Part shown: piece by piece, positions 51,801-60,051 of the stretch
Layout of the letters: every line of letters starts with the position of its first letter
Position numbering within the stretch: the first letter of the stretch is position 1
NCBI GenBank assembly: GCA_963792785.1
Contig: CAWBXO010000004.1
Coordinates: 372,001 to 436,000 of the forward strand
Origin: CAWIMX01 sp963792785
GTDB lineage: Bacteria; Acidobacteriota; Vicinamibacteria; Vicinamibacterales; CAVVIG01
Direction: 5' to 3'
Length of the DNA stretch: 64,000 bases
Notes under the pieces: model-generated
The model's input: the letters and a program-made list of their open reading frames with translations, nothing else
Told to the model about the DNA's origin: nothing
Databases searched by the model: none
Position numbers and translations under genes: made by a program

Positions 51801-53776
51801 ACGAGCGCGATGTACGCCGTCGACGTGTTCCCCGTGTTGCTCGCCGTCCAGGTCACGTCCTGGATGTCGTAGATCGTCGGGTTGCTGATGAGCGGGTTCG
51901 AGATCAGCGGATTGCTGATGAGCGGATTCGAGATCAACGGGTTGCTGATCAGCGGATTCGAGATCAACGGGTTGCTGATCAGCGGATTCGAAATCAGCGG
52001 GTTGCTGATGAGCGGATTCGAAATCAGCGGGTTGCTGATGAGCGGGTTGTGGACGTCGTCGTTGGTCGGGTCGTCAGGCGACGGGTTCGTGGCGTCGAGG
52101 TTGTACGTGATGCTGCCGGTCAGGCCGCCGGCCACCGGCTGCGGCGTGCACGGCGGCACCGAGGGATCGGCCGGCACCGGCACGACGCAGGAGATCTGGT
52201 TCACGTCGACGCGGATCGATCCGGTGGCGCCCTGCCGCACGAACAGCGTCTTGGTGGCGCTGGAGTACGGCAGGATGACGGCGTCGACCTCGTCCACGTC
52301 CGCTGACGCGTCCTCGAGGAAGTTCGCGTCGAACGACGACACGGGGCGCCCGTCGGGCGCCACCGCGATCCGGAAGAACGCCGTCTCGCCCGTGCGGTTG
52401 GACACCTGCACCGGGAACGCGCGCGGGATGATGTCGAGGAACTTGTACGTGGTCGGCCCGCTCACGACGAGGCCGGCGTCGATCTGCGCCGTGAGCACGT
52501 CGGCGTTGCGCGAGCCCGGATTGATGCACGACGGCAGGCCGGTGCCCGGCGGCGTGTAGTTCGACCAGTTGCCGTCGACGGGCGGCAGGACGTGCCGGTC
52601 GTCGGCGAACACCGTCCGGTAGCCGACGTAGGGCACGTCGCCCGCCGCGGCGGCCCAGCGCCAGCCGCCGGTCGTGGAATCGGGTACGAAGCTCACGGCC
52701 GGCACGAGGTCGATGTAGTCGCCGAGGAACGCCTGGTTGCCGCTGCCCGAATGCGGCGAGTTCACGCGGTTGACCTGCCGCACGCATTCGGGCAAGCCGG
52801 GATCGCTGCCGAAGTCGGGCCGGCACGGCGGGTTGACCGCCGCCACGTCGTCCACCGTCTCGCCGCCCTTGGCGATGAGGTCGTCGATCTGGAGGTACGC
52901 CTTCAGCGGGTACTGCGAGACCTGCGTCGTCGATCCCGACTGGAGCAGCTGGCCGGTGCCGGGATTGAGCAGCGCCGCGCGCAGGTCCATGAGGCGATCG
53001 ATCCCGTCGATGTAGCCGGTCGGCCCGAGCTGGCCGCGCGCTTCGTAGTAGACGAGCATCAGCCGCCCGCCGCCGAAGCTCAGGCGCGGCATCACCTGCG
53101 GTCCGGAGTTGCGCTCCTGCGGGAGGAGGCCGAGGCCGATCCGCGAGGTCGGCACGTTGACGTCGCGCCGGGCGAAGTCCACGGCGCGCCGCAGCGGCGT
53201 CAGGTCGACCGCGGCCGCGGGTCCGGGCGCCTTGGCGCCCTTGCCCTTGCCGTTGCCGTTGCCGTTCGCCGCTGCGACGCCCACCGACGAGTCCGTCCAC
53301 GTGATCCCGCGATCGGCCGACGAGGTGAGAACGATCCGGGGGCTGCCGTTCGCGTCGGGCGCGCCGCAGAGCGGCCCCGGCGCGGCGCCGCAGGCGTCCA
53401 GGTTCACCCGCTCCTGCCACGCGACGAACAGCCGTCCGTTATCGGCGACGGTTGCGGTTGGAAACGCATTGCTTCTGAACGCGATGCCGGCGTCCCCGAG
53501 CGACGTCGTGCGCGGAATGCTGGGCTGGTCGTAGGGATACGCGTTGGACAAGCCCGTGACGGCGATCGGGCTCGAGAACCGCCGGCCGAAGTCGGTCGAC
53601 GAGACCAGGAGCATCGTCTGGGGATCGAAGGACCGCCAGACCACGTAGAGCGTGCCGCCGCCCGTCGAAGTCGGCGTGCCCGGACGGGGATCCACCGCGA
53701 GCGCGGTTCCCTGGTTGTGCGTGTAGGGCTCGTTGACCTTGGTCGTGGTCCAGCTCTGGCCGCGGTCGGTCGACCG
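48821..53776 (-). CDS. Giant secreted protein, C-terminal main part (Asp-box, NPLIS repeats, beta-helix)
   Basis: About 1650 residues that continue the fragment above 53780 after a frameshift. Order: Asp-box-like STDRGQSW and ADRGITW of a sialidase-type propeller; an NPLIS pentapeptide tract of 11 copies (coded by about 51877-52045) and a second of 5 (about 51545-51620); an Ig-like putative domain (TTASLPGGTFGQAYSAAL); a NosD/right-handed beta-helix region (VTNTNDSGPGSLRQALLDNN); and a C-terminus without a known sorting signal. The helix region has many NTIGVD-type turns. The role is surface-associated or secreted, possibly adhesion or glycan handling. Confidence 0.82.
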   Translation of the reverse strand, partial: RSTDRGQSWTTTKVNEPYTHNQGTALAVDPRPGTPTSTGGGTLYVVWRSFDPQTMLLVSSTDFGRRFSSPIAVTGLSNAYPYDQPSIPRTTSLGDAGIAFRSNAFPTATVADNGRLFVAWQERVNLDACGAAPGPLCGAPDANGSPRIVLTSSADRGITWTDSSVGVAAANGNGNGKGKGAKAPGPAAAVDLTPLRRAVDFARRDVNVPTSRIGLGLLPQERNSGPQVMPRLSFGGGRLMLVYYEARGQLGPTGYIDGIDRLMDLRAALLNPGTGQLLQSGSTTQVSQYPLKAYLQIDDLIAKGGETVDDVAAVNPPCRPDFGSDPGLPECVRQVNRVNSPHSGSGNQAFLGDYIDLVPAVSFVPDSTTGGWRWAAAAGDVPYVGYRTVFADDRHVLPPVDGNWSNYTPPGTGLPSCINPGSRNADVLTAQIDAGLVVSGPTTYKFLDIIPRAFPVQVSNRTGETAFFRIAVAPDGRPVSSFDANFLEDASADVDEVDAVILPYSSATKTLFVRQGATGSIRVDVNQISCVVPVPADPSVPPCTPQPVAGGLTGSITYNLDATNPSPDDPTNDDVHNPLISNPLISNPLISNPLISNPLISNPLISNPLISNPLISNPLISNPLISNPLISNPTIYDIQDVTWTASNTGNTSTAYIALVNLVNAARLEAANPNNPDAAGNYLFQLLIYRQAFSGAAGVGADGVCNSYNVPQDEVISVIQNPLISNPLISNPLISNPLISNPLISNATYALAPGDEVKITLRAFQLTPTASIPPEDQFNPDPNDPTSLPDIVIHSEAPNIEDGVVQPDPPTSLVITTASLPGGTFGQAYSAALAAQGGTPPYTWSLAAGSLPAGVFLNPSTGALTGTPSSVASFAATLRVVDGGSPSQSYTKSFTIAVANAPLPGTNGAAYIVGPSNVFTGDVMTPAVVVAITDGTGAVVPGVNVTLSLLPSAVASVTGNTAVTNGIGRATFSNLRITGTGVFSLLATPPGSPDGVSASFMVSTPPPVPMMFVVTNTNDSGPGSLRQALLDNNAHTGVTDTINFAIPGAAPYQIDITSALPAIASPAIVDARTQPGYNPGTKVPLVELRWAGLPPNADVSGFDVTAGGSTIAGFAINKFGTVDPLSGGRAIWLHGAAGDIVQDNYLGVDTTGGGGGGGSRPGNHSGVLIDTDGHQVDGNVISANLDGIVMRGGTGTSITGNIVGMDATGLVPAGNAFPGLSIYGSTANAYVVGNVVSGNASWGISLQGAGSGNEITGNTIGLGLDNDFVRLSPTDYIDGVTLINYGPRVRGNTTGGLLVADTPGVIVNSNVISGNTGNGLQFEGTDGGTPALVISNKVGTDPTGTLARGNVDNGIQISTSGVVIGGTLPVQLNVVSGNLSDGIAIVANDVHIVGNLIGTTADGTAALGNGQLSNPDPGCCHSGVYTDGNHTGIQIGGATAAEGNVISGNFTGLWIGTAPGIAIRHNTIGVDADGLNPVPNTDVGIGLFGTVGANVTENVIADNGGAGVLTFFSASNNALQGNAMYDNAGLGIDLGSDGVTPNDAPEGDGKQNFPVLVSVVTGTGTTQIDGTLDSSPSAGFTIDFYRSAACDPSGYGEGEIHVGSIGVSTNGSGSTAFSGAVPGNAPSGSAITATATDSGGNTSEFSACFLVP
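51545..51620. repeat. 15-bp tandem repeats encoding NPLIS, five copies
   Basis: Units of 15 bp alternate between two synonymous codings of the peptide. This is the smaller of two blocks in the same gene; the 11-copy block is at 51877-52045. Confidence 0.9.
51877..52045. repeat. 15-bp tandem repeats encoding NPLIS, eleven copies
   Basis: Eleven 15-bp units encode NPLIS without break. Neighbouring units differ at synonymous positions, alternating CTC/CTG and AGC-AAC/TCG-AAT codings, so the true DNA period is about 30 bp while the peptide is invariant. Confidence 0.93.
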
Positions 53777-53779
53777 CGC

Positions 53780-54557
53780 CGACGTTGATCTGGCTCCGGA
53801 AGTGCTCCTCGGTGTTCCCCTTCTTCGCCTGGCCGGGCGGGACCATCTCGGGGCCCGTGAAGGTCGTGTAACTCACGTACACCGTGTGCCCGCAGGGGTC
53901 GGCCGATGAGCCCGGCCGCGCGGGATCGACGATGAGCGCCGGCTTGTCGATGAAGCGTCCGTTGCCCGACGCGGAGCCCGTCGCGACGACCGACATGCCG
54001 CGATAGACGATCGCGCCGTGGGCGTCCTCGCGGTTGTTCAGGTCCTCGAAGCGCGCGACCGCGAGCTGGCTCCGGCCGCCGCGATCGAAAGCGAGGAACG
54101 TGAGATAGAACTGGCCGCAGGGCGCCGCGTACAGCGAGGCGTCGGTCGCCGCCGCCATGCCGTAGACCGGCGAGGACAGCGACTCGGGCGAGTGGTCCAC
54201 GGGCGAGCCAGGCAGGAGCGATCCGAACCACGTGGAACCGCTCGTCGTCGACTGGGCCAGGCCGATCCACGCCTCCGAGCCGGCCTCCGACTCCCCCAGC
54301 CCGTTGTCGGCCTCGACGAAGTCGACGGCGCGGTAGTCGTTGAAGGCCGCGAAAACGTGATCGGGGTTGCGCGTCGAGACGGCCACGACCGGCTCGACCT
54401 GCCGCTGCAGGTAGAGGTCGCCCTTGACGAGCGCTTGATCGAGATCCGCGGCGTCGGTGAAGACCGGAAGGACGTTGACGTTGGAGCCGGCCTGCTGGGC
54501 CCGGATGACGTGAGCGGCCAGGGCAAGCAGGACGGCCAGAACGAACGCGCGCTTCAT
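53780..54557 (-). CDS. Giant secreted protein, N-terminal part (same gene, frameshift)
   Basis: The first 260 codons of the same gene, up to a frame change near 53776-53783. A signal peptide (RAFVLAVLLALAAHVIRAQQ) is followed by beta-rich sequence with VVAVSTRNPDHVFAAFND, DNGLGESEAGSEAWIGLAQS and FYLTFLAFDRGGRSQLAVAR, consistent with a neuraminidase/BNR-like propeller. Removing one base in GTCGGCGCGG joins it to STDRGQSW of the main part. With the frame repaired the gene would be about 1910 residues. ATG 54557 is the start. Confidence 0.82.
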
Positions 54558-54764
54558 GGAGACGCCTCCCGGGGGGACGGGTTTGCTGGGGGAACCGAGG
54601 GGCGGATTGTACTCGGTGGGGGCCTGTGGTCATTCATATAAACGACATGAACGACCATGAACGACAAAACGCCCGCAAACGCCCGCAAACGACCGGCGCC
54701 TGGGATTCGGGGCAAAGGGGCCGCGAAAGCCCGATGTTATGATGCGGGCACGCCAGCCTTCGAC

Positions 54765-54850
54765 GCCGGAGTGGTGAAACTGGCAGACGCGCGGGACTCA
54801 AAATCCCGTGGGGTTTACGCCCCGTGAGGGTTCGATTCCCTCCTCCGGCA
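54765..54850 (+). tRNA. tRNA-Leu (anticodon CAA)
   Basis: Full cloverleaf of 86 nt. Acceptor GCCGGAG pairs with CTCCGGC; the anticodon loop is CTCAAAA with CAA at its centre; a long class II variable arm (GGGGTTTACGCCCC) confirms leucine; T-arm GAGGGTTCGATTCCCTC. The 3' CCA is not encoded. It reads UUG codons. Confidence 0.95.
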
Positions 54851-54852
54851 CT

Positions 54853-55209
54853 TCAGTCCCGCACCTTCCGCGACGACTCGTCGAGCACCGTGCCGGCGTC
54901 CGCCGGCAGCACCCGGCCGAGGTCGAACACGTCGTGGACCGTCCCCTTCACCTGAACGCGCGCGCCTTCGTGCGGGACGCCGCGATTCGACACGACCCAG
55001 AGGCTGCCCGTGTCGTCGCGAAGCTGGTACGCGCCCTGCCCCAGCACCGAGTAGCTGCGGACGACGCGGCCGCGCACCGTCACCGCGTGATCCCGGTAGT
55101 GCGCCGGGTCCGCCAACACATGGCCGATGCTCTTCGGCGCGCACGCAGCCATCGATATCGCGAACCCGGCGACCAGCGCGATCCGAACCAGCCGTCCCGT
55201 CATGCGCAT
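54853..55209 (-). CDS. Small OB-fold-like lipoprotein
   Basis: Lipoprotein of 118 residues. The signal (LVRIALVAGFAISMAACAPK) has a lipobox, and the rest looks like an OB-fold beta barrel of the YdeI/tRNA_anti-like family (DHAVTVRGRVVRSYSVLGQG, GARVQVKGTVHDVFDLG). The stop lies 3 bp from the tRNA-Leu gene. Probably a periplasmic binding protein; its ligand is unknown. Confidence 0.78.
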   Translation of the reverse strand: MRMTGRLVRIALVAGFAISMAACAPKSIGHVLADPAHYRDHAVTVRGRVVRSYSVLGQGAYQLRDDTGSLWVVSNRGVPHEGARVQVKGTVHDVFDLGRVLPADAGTVLDESSRKVRD

Positions 55210-55218
55210 GCTGTCCTC

Positions 55219-55635
55219 CTAGTGCCTCGTGGTCTCATAGATCGTGCTCGCACCGCCGCCGATGGCCGCGCCGATGAGCGCGCCCTTCTTCCCGCCCACG
55301 ATCGCGCCGACACCCGCGCCGGCGGCGGTCGATCCGCCGATCACGATCGCGGTCTTCGGCCACGAGCGATGCGCCGCGGGCGGCGCCGGAGCGGCCGGCG
55401 CCACCACGATGGCGGGCGCGACCGCGGGTGCCGACGCGGCGGTACGGACGACGCGGACCGCCTGGGGCGGCGGAGCCGCGCCCATCGCGACCGGCGCCGG
55501 TGCGGATGCCGCCGTCGCGGCCTCGACGGCTGCGTCGACGAACGACGTGCGAAGCGCCGACAACGCCACGACGCCAGCGCACGCAAGAACGATTCCGACA
55601 ACGAATCCGCTTACGACCTTGGCCTGTTCTGACAT
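55219..55635 (-). CDS. Glycine-zipper membrane protein
   Basis: Protein of 138 residues with one N-terminal TM (VVSGFVVGIVLACAGVVAL), an Ala/Pro-rich middle and a glycine-zipper C-terminus (AIVIGGSTAAGAGVGAIVGG, GALIGAAIGGG), which resembles YMGG-like domains that oligomerise in membranes. GAGGAGG lies just before ATG 55635. No function can be assigned. It is on the same strand as the lipoprotein next to it. Confidence 0.78.
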   Translation of the reverse strand: MSEQAKVVSGFVVGIVLACAGVVALSALRTSFVDAAVEAATAASAPAPVAMGAAPPPQAVRVVRTAASAPAVAPAIVVAPAAPAPPAAHRSWPKTAIVIGGSTAAGAGVGAIVGGKKGALIGAAIGGGASTIYETTRH

Positions 55636-55807
55636 GGCGCCCTCCTCGTTCGTCAACGCAGGGAGCAACGGCGATGCCGGGCGCGATGACGTCGTTTTGT
55701 TAGGAATCGCGCGCGCACAACGGCTGAGCGCCCTCGCGTGAGGACGCCTCAACCAGCCGGCGCCGCTGACGCGAACGGCTGGCACCGATCTTGGTTCTCG
55801 CCCACGC

Positions 55808-56638
55808 ATGACGAATCGACGAACCGCCAACACACTCCGTATTGCGGCCGTCGCTGTCGCGCTGTCGACGGCGGCTGCCACGCTAACGGCTCAGGCGCCT
55901 GTCGAGCCGCCCGATAACAAGTATTCGACGGCCGAAGACGTCCAGCTCGGCCGCCAGGCCGCGGCCGAGGTGGAGAAACAGTCGCCGATCCTGAAGGATG
56001 ACGTCGTCACGCGGTATCTCGAGTCGCTCGGCCGCCGGCTCGTGAGCGCGATTCCGGCGCGCCTGCGGCAGCCGGCGTTCCAGTACACGTTCAAGGTCGT
56101 GGACACGACGGACGTGAACGCGTTCGCGCTGCCCGGCGGACCGGTCTACGTGAACCGCGGGATGATTACCGCCGCCCGCAACGAGGGCGAGTTGGCCGGG
56201 GTGATCGCGCACGAGATCAGCCACGTGGCGCTGCGCCACGGCACGGCGCAGGCGACCAAGGCCACGCCATTCGAATTCGGCGCGCTCGCCGGCGCGATCG
56301 CCGGGGCGATTATCGGCGGGCACACCGGCCGCATCGTCTCCCAGGGGACGCAGATCGGGCTGGGCACGTACTTCCTGAAGTACAGCCGTGAATTCGAGAG
56401 CCAGGCCGATCTGCTCGGCGCGCAGATTATGGCGCGCGCCGGCTACGACCCCCAGCGTATGGCCGACATGTTCGAGACGCTCGAGCAGCAGAACGGGCCC
56501 GGCGGGATCGAGTTCCTCAGCGACCACCCCAACCCGGGCAACCGCCGCGAGGCGATCCTCAAGGAGGCGCGAACGTTGAAGGTCAGCGCGCGGGGCGACG
56601 TCGGCGGATTCGATCGCGTCCATGCGCGGCTGAAGTGA
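55808..56638 (+). CDS. M48-family metalloprotease
   Basis: Exported zinc peptidase of 276 residues. The HEISH motif is AGVIAHEISHVALRHG and the third ligand is in EFESQADLLGAQIMARAGY. A signal-like N-terminus (IAAVAVALSTAAATLTAQA) makes it periplasmic, as with YfgC/BepA-type proteases that handle outer membrane protein folding. The length and motif spacing fit the Loi/BepA-like group. A weak sigma-54-like sequence is upstream. Confidence 0.92.
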   Translation: MTNRRTANTLRIAAVAVALSTAAATLTAQAPVEPPDNKYSTAEDVQLGRQAAAEVEKQSPILKDDVVTRYLESLGRRLVSAIPARLRQPAFQYTFKVVDTTDVNAFALPGGPVYVNRGMITAARNEGELAGVIAHEISHVALRHGTAQATKATPFEFGALAGAIAGAIIGGHTGRIVSQGTQIGLGTYFLKYSREFESQADLLGAQIMARAGYDPQRMADMFETLEQQNGPGGIEFLSDHPNPGNRREAILKEARTLKVSARGDVGGFDRVHARLK

Positions 56639-56736
56639 GGCGGACCCGAAGCCGTCCCGGCGCCACCTGTTCCGTTCTGCACGAAGAATCTTGGTCCGAC
56701 GCCGCTCGGCACGCGCGAGCGCCCCTCGGTCCTCTT

Positions 56737-56764
56737 AGACTGCGAAGTCTGTGGACTCGAGTCC
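56737..56764 (+). promoter_or_regulatory. Two dyads in the leader of the S8 protease
   Basis: A hairpin AGACT-GCGA-AGTCT (56737-56750, GNRA-type loop) is followed at once by the perfect 12-bp palindrome GGACTCGAGTCC (56753-56764). They lie 35-60 nt before the ATG and after the M48 stop. They could be an operator or an RNA control element. Confidence 0.35.
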
Positions 56765-56798
56765 GAATCCATTCGACTTGCGTCGCGAAGGAGACCTC

Positions 56799-58187
56799 AT
56801 GTCGACACAGACCGCGCGCACCGGCCGGCGCCTCGTCCTCCTCTTCCTGATTCTCGGCCTCGCGTTTGCCACCCGCGCGACCGACGTGCGCGCGCAAGCC
56901 AGCCAGACGTACCTCCTGACGGCCGGCCAGTGGGGCGCCGCGCAGGAGGCCGCCGTCGCCGCCGCGGGCGGCACGGTCGTCCGCGGCCATGGCGCGACCG
57001 GCATCGGCGTGGTCACCTCCGACGCGCCCGACTTCCTCAGCCGCGCGCTCGCGAGCCACGCCTTCACGGACGGCGCGGCCGACCCGGCGATCCAGTGGGT
57101 GTCGCCGAACGAGAACGTCAGTTCGGCGGTCGTGACGGAAGGCGACGAAACGTTCGTCCACGCCCAGTGGAACATCCAGGCGGTCGACGCGCCCGGCGCG
57201 TGGGCCACGGGCCTGACGGGCTACGGCGTCCGCGTGGCGGTCGTCGACGGCGGGATCTACAACGCGCACGTCGATCTCGCCGCGAACGTCGACGCCGCGA
57301 CCTCGGTCTCGTTCGTGCCGGGCTCGGCCTTCAATCAGGACGTCGGCACCTTCTGGCACGGCACCCACGTCGCCGGCATCATCGCCGCCGCCGACAACGG
57401 CATCGGGACGATCGGCATCGCGCCCCGCGCGACGATCGTCGGGGTGAAAGTCCTGGACAACGGATCCGGCTCGTTCGGCGCCGTCATCTCCGGCCTGCTC
57501 TACGCGTGCACGCCGCAGGCCGAAGGCGGCGCGGGCGCCGACATCGTCAACATGAGCCTCGGCGTCGTGTTCCCGCGCGGCGGCGGCAACACGGGCGCGG
57601 GGCCGCTCGTCGCCGCGATGAACAAGGCGGTCAACTTCTGCTCGAGCCGGGCGCTCGTGATCTCGGCGGCGGGCAACGACGGGCTGGATCTGGATCACGC
57701 GAAGAGCCTGATCTCGGTGCCGGCCGAGTCGGGCGGCGGCCTCGCGGTCTCGGCGACGGGACCGATTGGTTTCGCGCTCGGCGCGACGAACTTCCGCCGC
57801 CCGGCCTCATACACGAACATCGGCACGTCCGTGGTTTCCGTCGCCGGCCCGGGCGGCGACTTCGTGCTCCCGGGTGACGATTTTTGCGGAGTTCCTGCCG
57901 AGCCGGCCGGCACCATTGTCGCGCCCTGCTGGGCGTTCGACATGGTGATGAGCACCATCCGCGGCAGCGGCGCCAGCACGGCGAGCTACGGGTGGGCGGC
58001 GGGCACCAGCATGGCGGCCCCCGCGGTCGCCGCCGTCGCGGCGCTGATCAAGGAACGCTTTCCGAACATCTCGGTGGGTGCCTTGAAGGCGCGGCTCGCC
58101 AATTCGGCGGACGATGAGGGGAAGAAGGGCGCGGACCCGTTCTACGGGAAGGGCTTCGTGAACGCCCGTCGCGCCGCGACGGAATAG
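56799..58187 (+). CDS. Secreted S8 (subtilisin-like) serine protease
   Basis: Exported protease of 462 residues. After a signal (LLFLILGLAFATRATDVRAQ) and an inhibitor-like propeptide region, the catalytic triad appears in order: Asp in VAVVDGGIYNAHVDL, His in FWHGTHVAGI and Ser in AAGTSMAAPAVAAVAAL. The substrate-binding Asn is in ISAAGNDGLD. All triad residues are present. ATG 56799 has AAGGAGA upstream. The substrate is unknown. It is on the same strand as the M48 gene 160 bp upstream. Confidence 0.93.
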   Translation: MSTQTARTGRRLVLLFLILGLAFATRATDVRAQASQTYLLTAGQWGAAQEAAVAAAGGTVVRGHGATGIGVVTSDAPDFLSRALASHAFTDGAADPAIQWVSPNENVSSAVVTEGDETFVHAQWNIQAVDAPGAWATGLTGYGVRVAVVDGGIYNAHVDLAANVDAATSVSFVPGSAFNQDVGTFWHGTHVAGIIAAADNGIGTIGIAPRATIVGVKVLDNGSGSFGAVISGLLYACTPQAEGGAGADIVNMSLGVVFPRGGGNTGAGPLVAAMNKAVNFCSSRALVISAAGNDGLDLDHAKSLISVPAESGGGLAVSATGPIGFALGATNFRRPASYTNIGTSVVSVAGPGGDFVLPGDDFCGVPAEPAGTIVAPCWAFDMVMSTIRGSGASTASYGWAAGTSMAAPAVAAVAALIKERFPNISVGALKARLANSADDEGKKGADPFYGKGFVNARRAATE

Positions 58188-58219
58188 ACGCGCCTCGGGT
58201 TACCGGACCGGCTGCGCGC

Positions 58220-58537
58220 TCACGGCCTCCACCAGCGACGGTCGTGCAGCGACGTGGTGTCACGCAGGAGGGTCTGCCACTCGTCGGCTGAAAACCGCCG
58301 CCGTATCACGCTCGTCAGCATGGCGCCGAGCGCCATGCTGACGACGAACAGCGTCAGGAACGTGAACAGCAGCGTGAAGACGGCGTCATAGCCGCCGGTC
58401 CAGCGCATGGCCACGTCCGCGAAGAGGCGAAAGAGGCCCTCGTGGCGCCAGGCCCAGACCGCGGAGAGGACGAACGCCCCGAGCAGAAGCGCTTGCCGGG
58501 TCCTCAGGAGGATCCGGGCGCCTTCTTTCGGCGTCAT
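58220..58537 (-). CDS. Small two-TM membrane protein
   Basis: Protein of 105 residues. Two hydrophobic stretches (RQALLLGAFVLSAVWAW and FTLLFTFLTLFVVSMALGAML) flank a short loop. The ATG overlaps the upstream stop (ATGA), so it is translated with that gene. No family is recognised. The frame continues upstream only as out-of-frame sequence. Confidence 0.75.
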   Translation of the reverse strand: MTPKEGARILLRTRQALLLGAFVLSAVWAWRHEGLFRLFADVAMRWTGGYDAVFTLLFTFLTLFVVSMALGAMLTSVIRRRFSADEWQTLLRDTTSLHDRRWWRP

Positions 58538-59169
58538 CCCGACGACGAGCCGCCGCTCCCCTTGAACTGATCCGCCTCGTCGGCGAACAGCACATTGAAG
58601 CTGGTGAGGGACCCGTAGCAGCCGCTGACGTAGGTCTGCAGCTTGACCTTCACATCGTCGGAGAGGTCCGAGGCATTGACCTGCTGCTCGAGCGTGCGCA
58701 GGCGGTTGCGGACCATCACGATCTTGTGGAAGAACGTCTCGATCGGCCAGCTCTTCTCCTGCTGGCCGTCGGCGCCGGGACGCAGGACGAGCGTCCCGCC
58801 GCGCCACTTCTCGGCCGGCACCGCCGGCGTGATGCCCGCTTCCTCGCGGATGATGCGGCGCAGCAGGAGTTCGAGATCGTCGGATGTGGATGGCATGGCT
58901 GGGGTGATCCTCTCCCGGTCGCTGACGATCGGAAACGGGGCGGCGGCGCCCCGCGCTGCGCGGGGACCGCGCAGGGCGGGCCGGGCCCCGAATGGCGCCA
59001 CCCGGGGCCCGCCGCGGTAGTTGTGCTCGCTGCGGCAATAGCCGCACGCCACGCGCAGCGGCTGGCTGTCGGCGTCCACGACGATCACGGTGTGCGAGCG
59101 GTCGGTCTTGCAGGCGCGACAGAAGTCCTCGACGGCCCCGCCCACGCGATAGGTCTGGCCTGGTGGCAT
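58534..59169 (-). CDS. Zinc-ribbon protein of unknown function
   Basis: Protein of 211 residues. The N-terminal 50 residues contain two CxxC motifs (FCRACKTDRSHTV and ACGYCRSEHNY), a zinc-ribbon-like pair. A helical second half follows (EEAGITPAVPAEKWRGGTLV, KIVMVRNRLRTLEQQVN). It is coupled to the small TM protein by a 4-nt overlap. No known family is certain; it could be a membrane-associated adaptor. Confidence 0.72.
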   Translation of the reverse strand: MPPGQTYRVGGAVEDFCRACKTDRSHTVIVVDADSQPLRVACGYCRSEHNYRGGPRVAPFGARPALRGPRAARGAAAPFPIVSDRERITPAMPSTSDDLELLLRRIIREEAGITPAVPAEKWRGGTLVLRPGADGQQEKSWPIETFFHKIVMVRNRLRTLEQQVNASDLSDDVKVKLQTYVSGCYGSLTSFNVLFADEADQFKGSGGSSSG

Positions 59170-59200
59170 GTCCAGTCCATCGTCTCACGACCCGACGGAT

Positions 59201-60046
59201 TCAGAACCGCCGTGTGATATTGAACCCCAGGTGCCAGCCGGTGACCCCGACGTCGCCGCGCGCGATCTGCCCCATCGTCGTCGCGACCGAATCCGAGACG
59301 TTCAGCTGGAACACGTGGCCGCCGAGCCGCTTCTCGATGGCGAAGCTCGCATGGTCGCGGTGCTCCGCGTAGCCGGACAGCCGCGGCGCCCACTCCCCCA
59401 CCAGGTACACGGACGAGAGGACGCGCACGCGCCCGCCGAAACCCACGAGGAACGTGTCGCGATCGGCCACGGCCGCCTGCTCGAGCAGGTTCGCGTGGTG
59501 CACCCACGTCGGCTCGACCGACACCGACACGCGATCGCCGACGATCCGCGTCGCGATGACGCCGAGCGCGGGCGTGAACGACGCCGGGTTCGCGCCGGAC
59601 AACCCGAAGTTGTCGGTGCCCTCGATCGACGCGAACGCCGCGATCTCGAACGGCATCCCCGGCGACTGCCGCGTCAGGCCGTACCGGCCGAAGAACTCGA
59701 TCGTCTTGTTGCTCGTCCGGTGGATCGCGACGTCGGCGCGAGCGGTCAGGCCGTACCGGTATTCGAAGCCGACCTGGGCGCCCGAGTCGATGCCGAAGAG
59801 GCCGGCCGCGCCGGCGTCACCGATCGTCTCGGCGAACCGGTGCGTGATCCGCATCTCGCTGCCGTGCGCGGGCACGCGCAGCGACGTCGGCAGCGACACG
59901 AGGGTGTAGTCGGGCTGCGCGAGGCGCTCGGCGCGCTCGTCGGGCCCGGGGTTGGAAGAAGCCGGGGCTGGCTGGGCGGCGGCCTGCGCCGCCGCCCACA
60001 TCACCAGCCCGACGGCCAGAAGAACCGACTGAACCGTGCGAGTCAT
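59201..60046 (-). CDS. DUF5777-family beta-barrel protein
   Basis: Exported beta-rich protein of 281 residues. A signal (SVLLAVGLVMWAAAQAAAQ) precedes DYTLVSLPTSLRVPAHGSEM and the typical segments RITHRFAETIGDAGAAGLFG, IDSGAQVGFEYRYGLT and RVLSSVYLVGEWAPRLSGY, ending in NITRRF, an outer-membrane C-terminal aromatic. It follows the cupredoxin after a 5-bp gap, so both likely share the sigma-54 promoter. Function unknown; the cupredoxin link suggests metal or electron-transfer work at the surface. Confidence 0.85.
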   Translation of the reverse strand: MTRTVQSVLLAVGLVMWAAAQAAAQPAPASSNPGPDERAERLAQPDYTLVSLPTSLRVPAHGSEMRITHRFAETIGDAGAAGLFGIDSGAQVGFEYRYGLTARADVAIHRTSNKTIEFFGRYGLTRQSPGMPFEIAAFASIEGTDNFGLSGANPASFTPALGVIATRIVGDRVSVSVEPTWVHHANLLEQAAVADRDTFLVGFGGRVRVLSSVYLVGEWAPRLSGYAEHRDHASFAIEKRLGGHVFQLNVSDSVATTMGQIARGDVGVTGWHLGFNITRRF

Positions 60047-60051
60047 GCCGT

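Noticed and set aside
55780..55796. Sigma-54 promoter upstream of the M48 protease (TGGCACCGATCTTGG)
   Set aside because: The -12 element reads GG rather than GC and the distance to ATG is too short; I do not call it.
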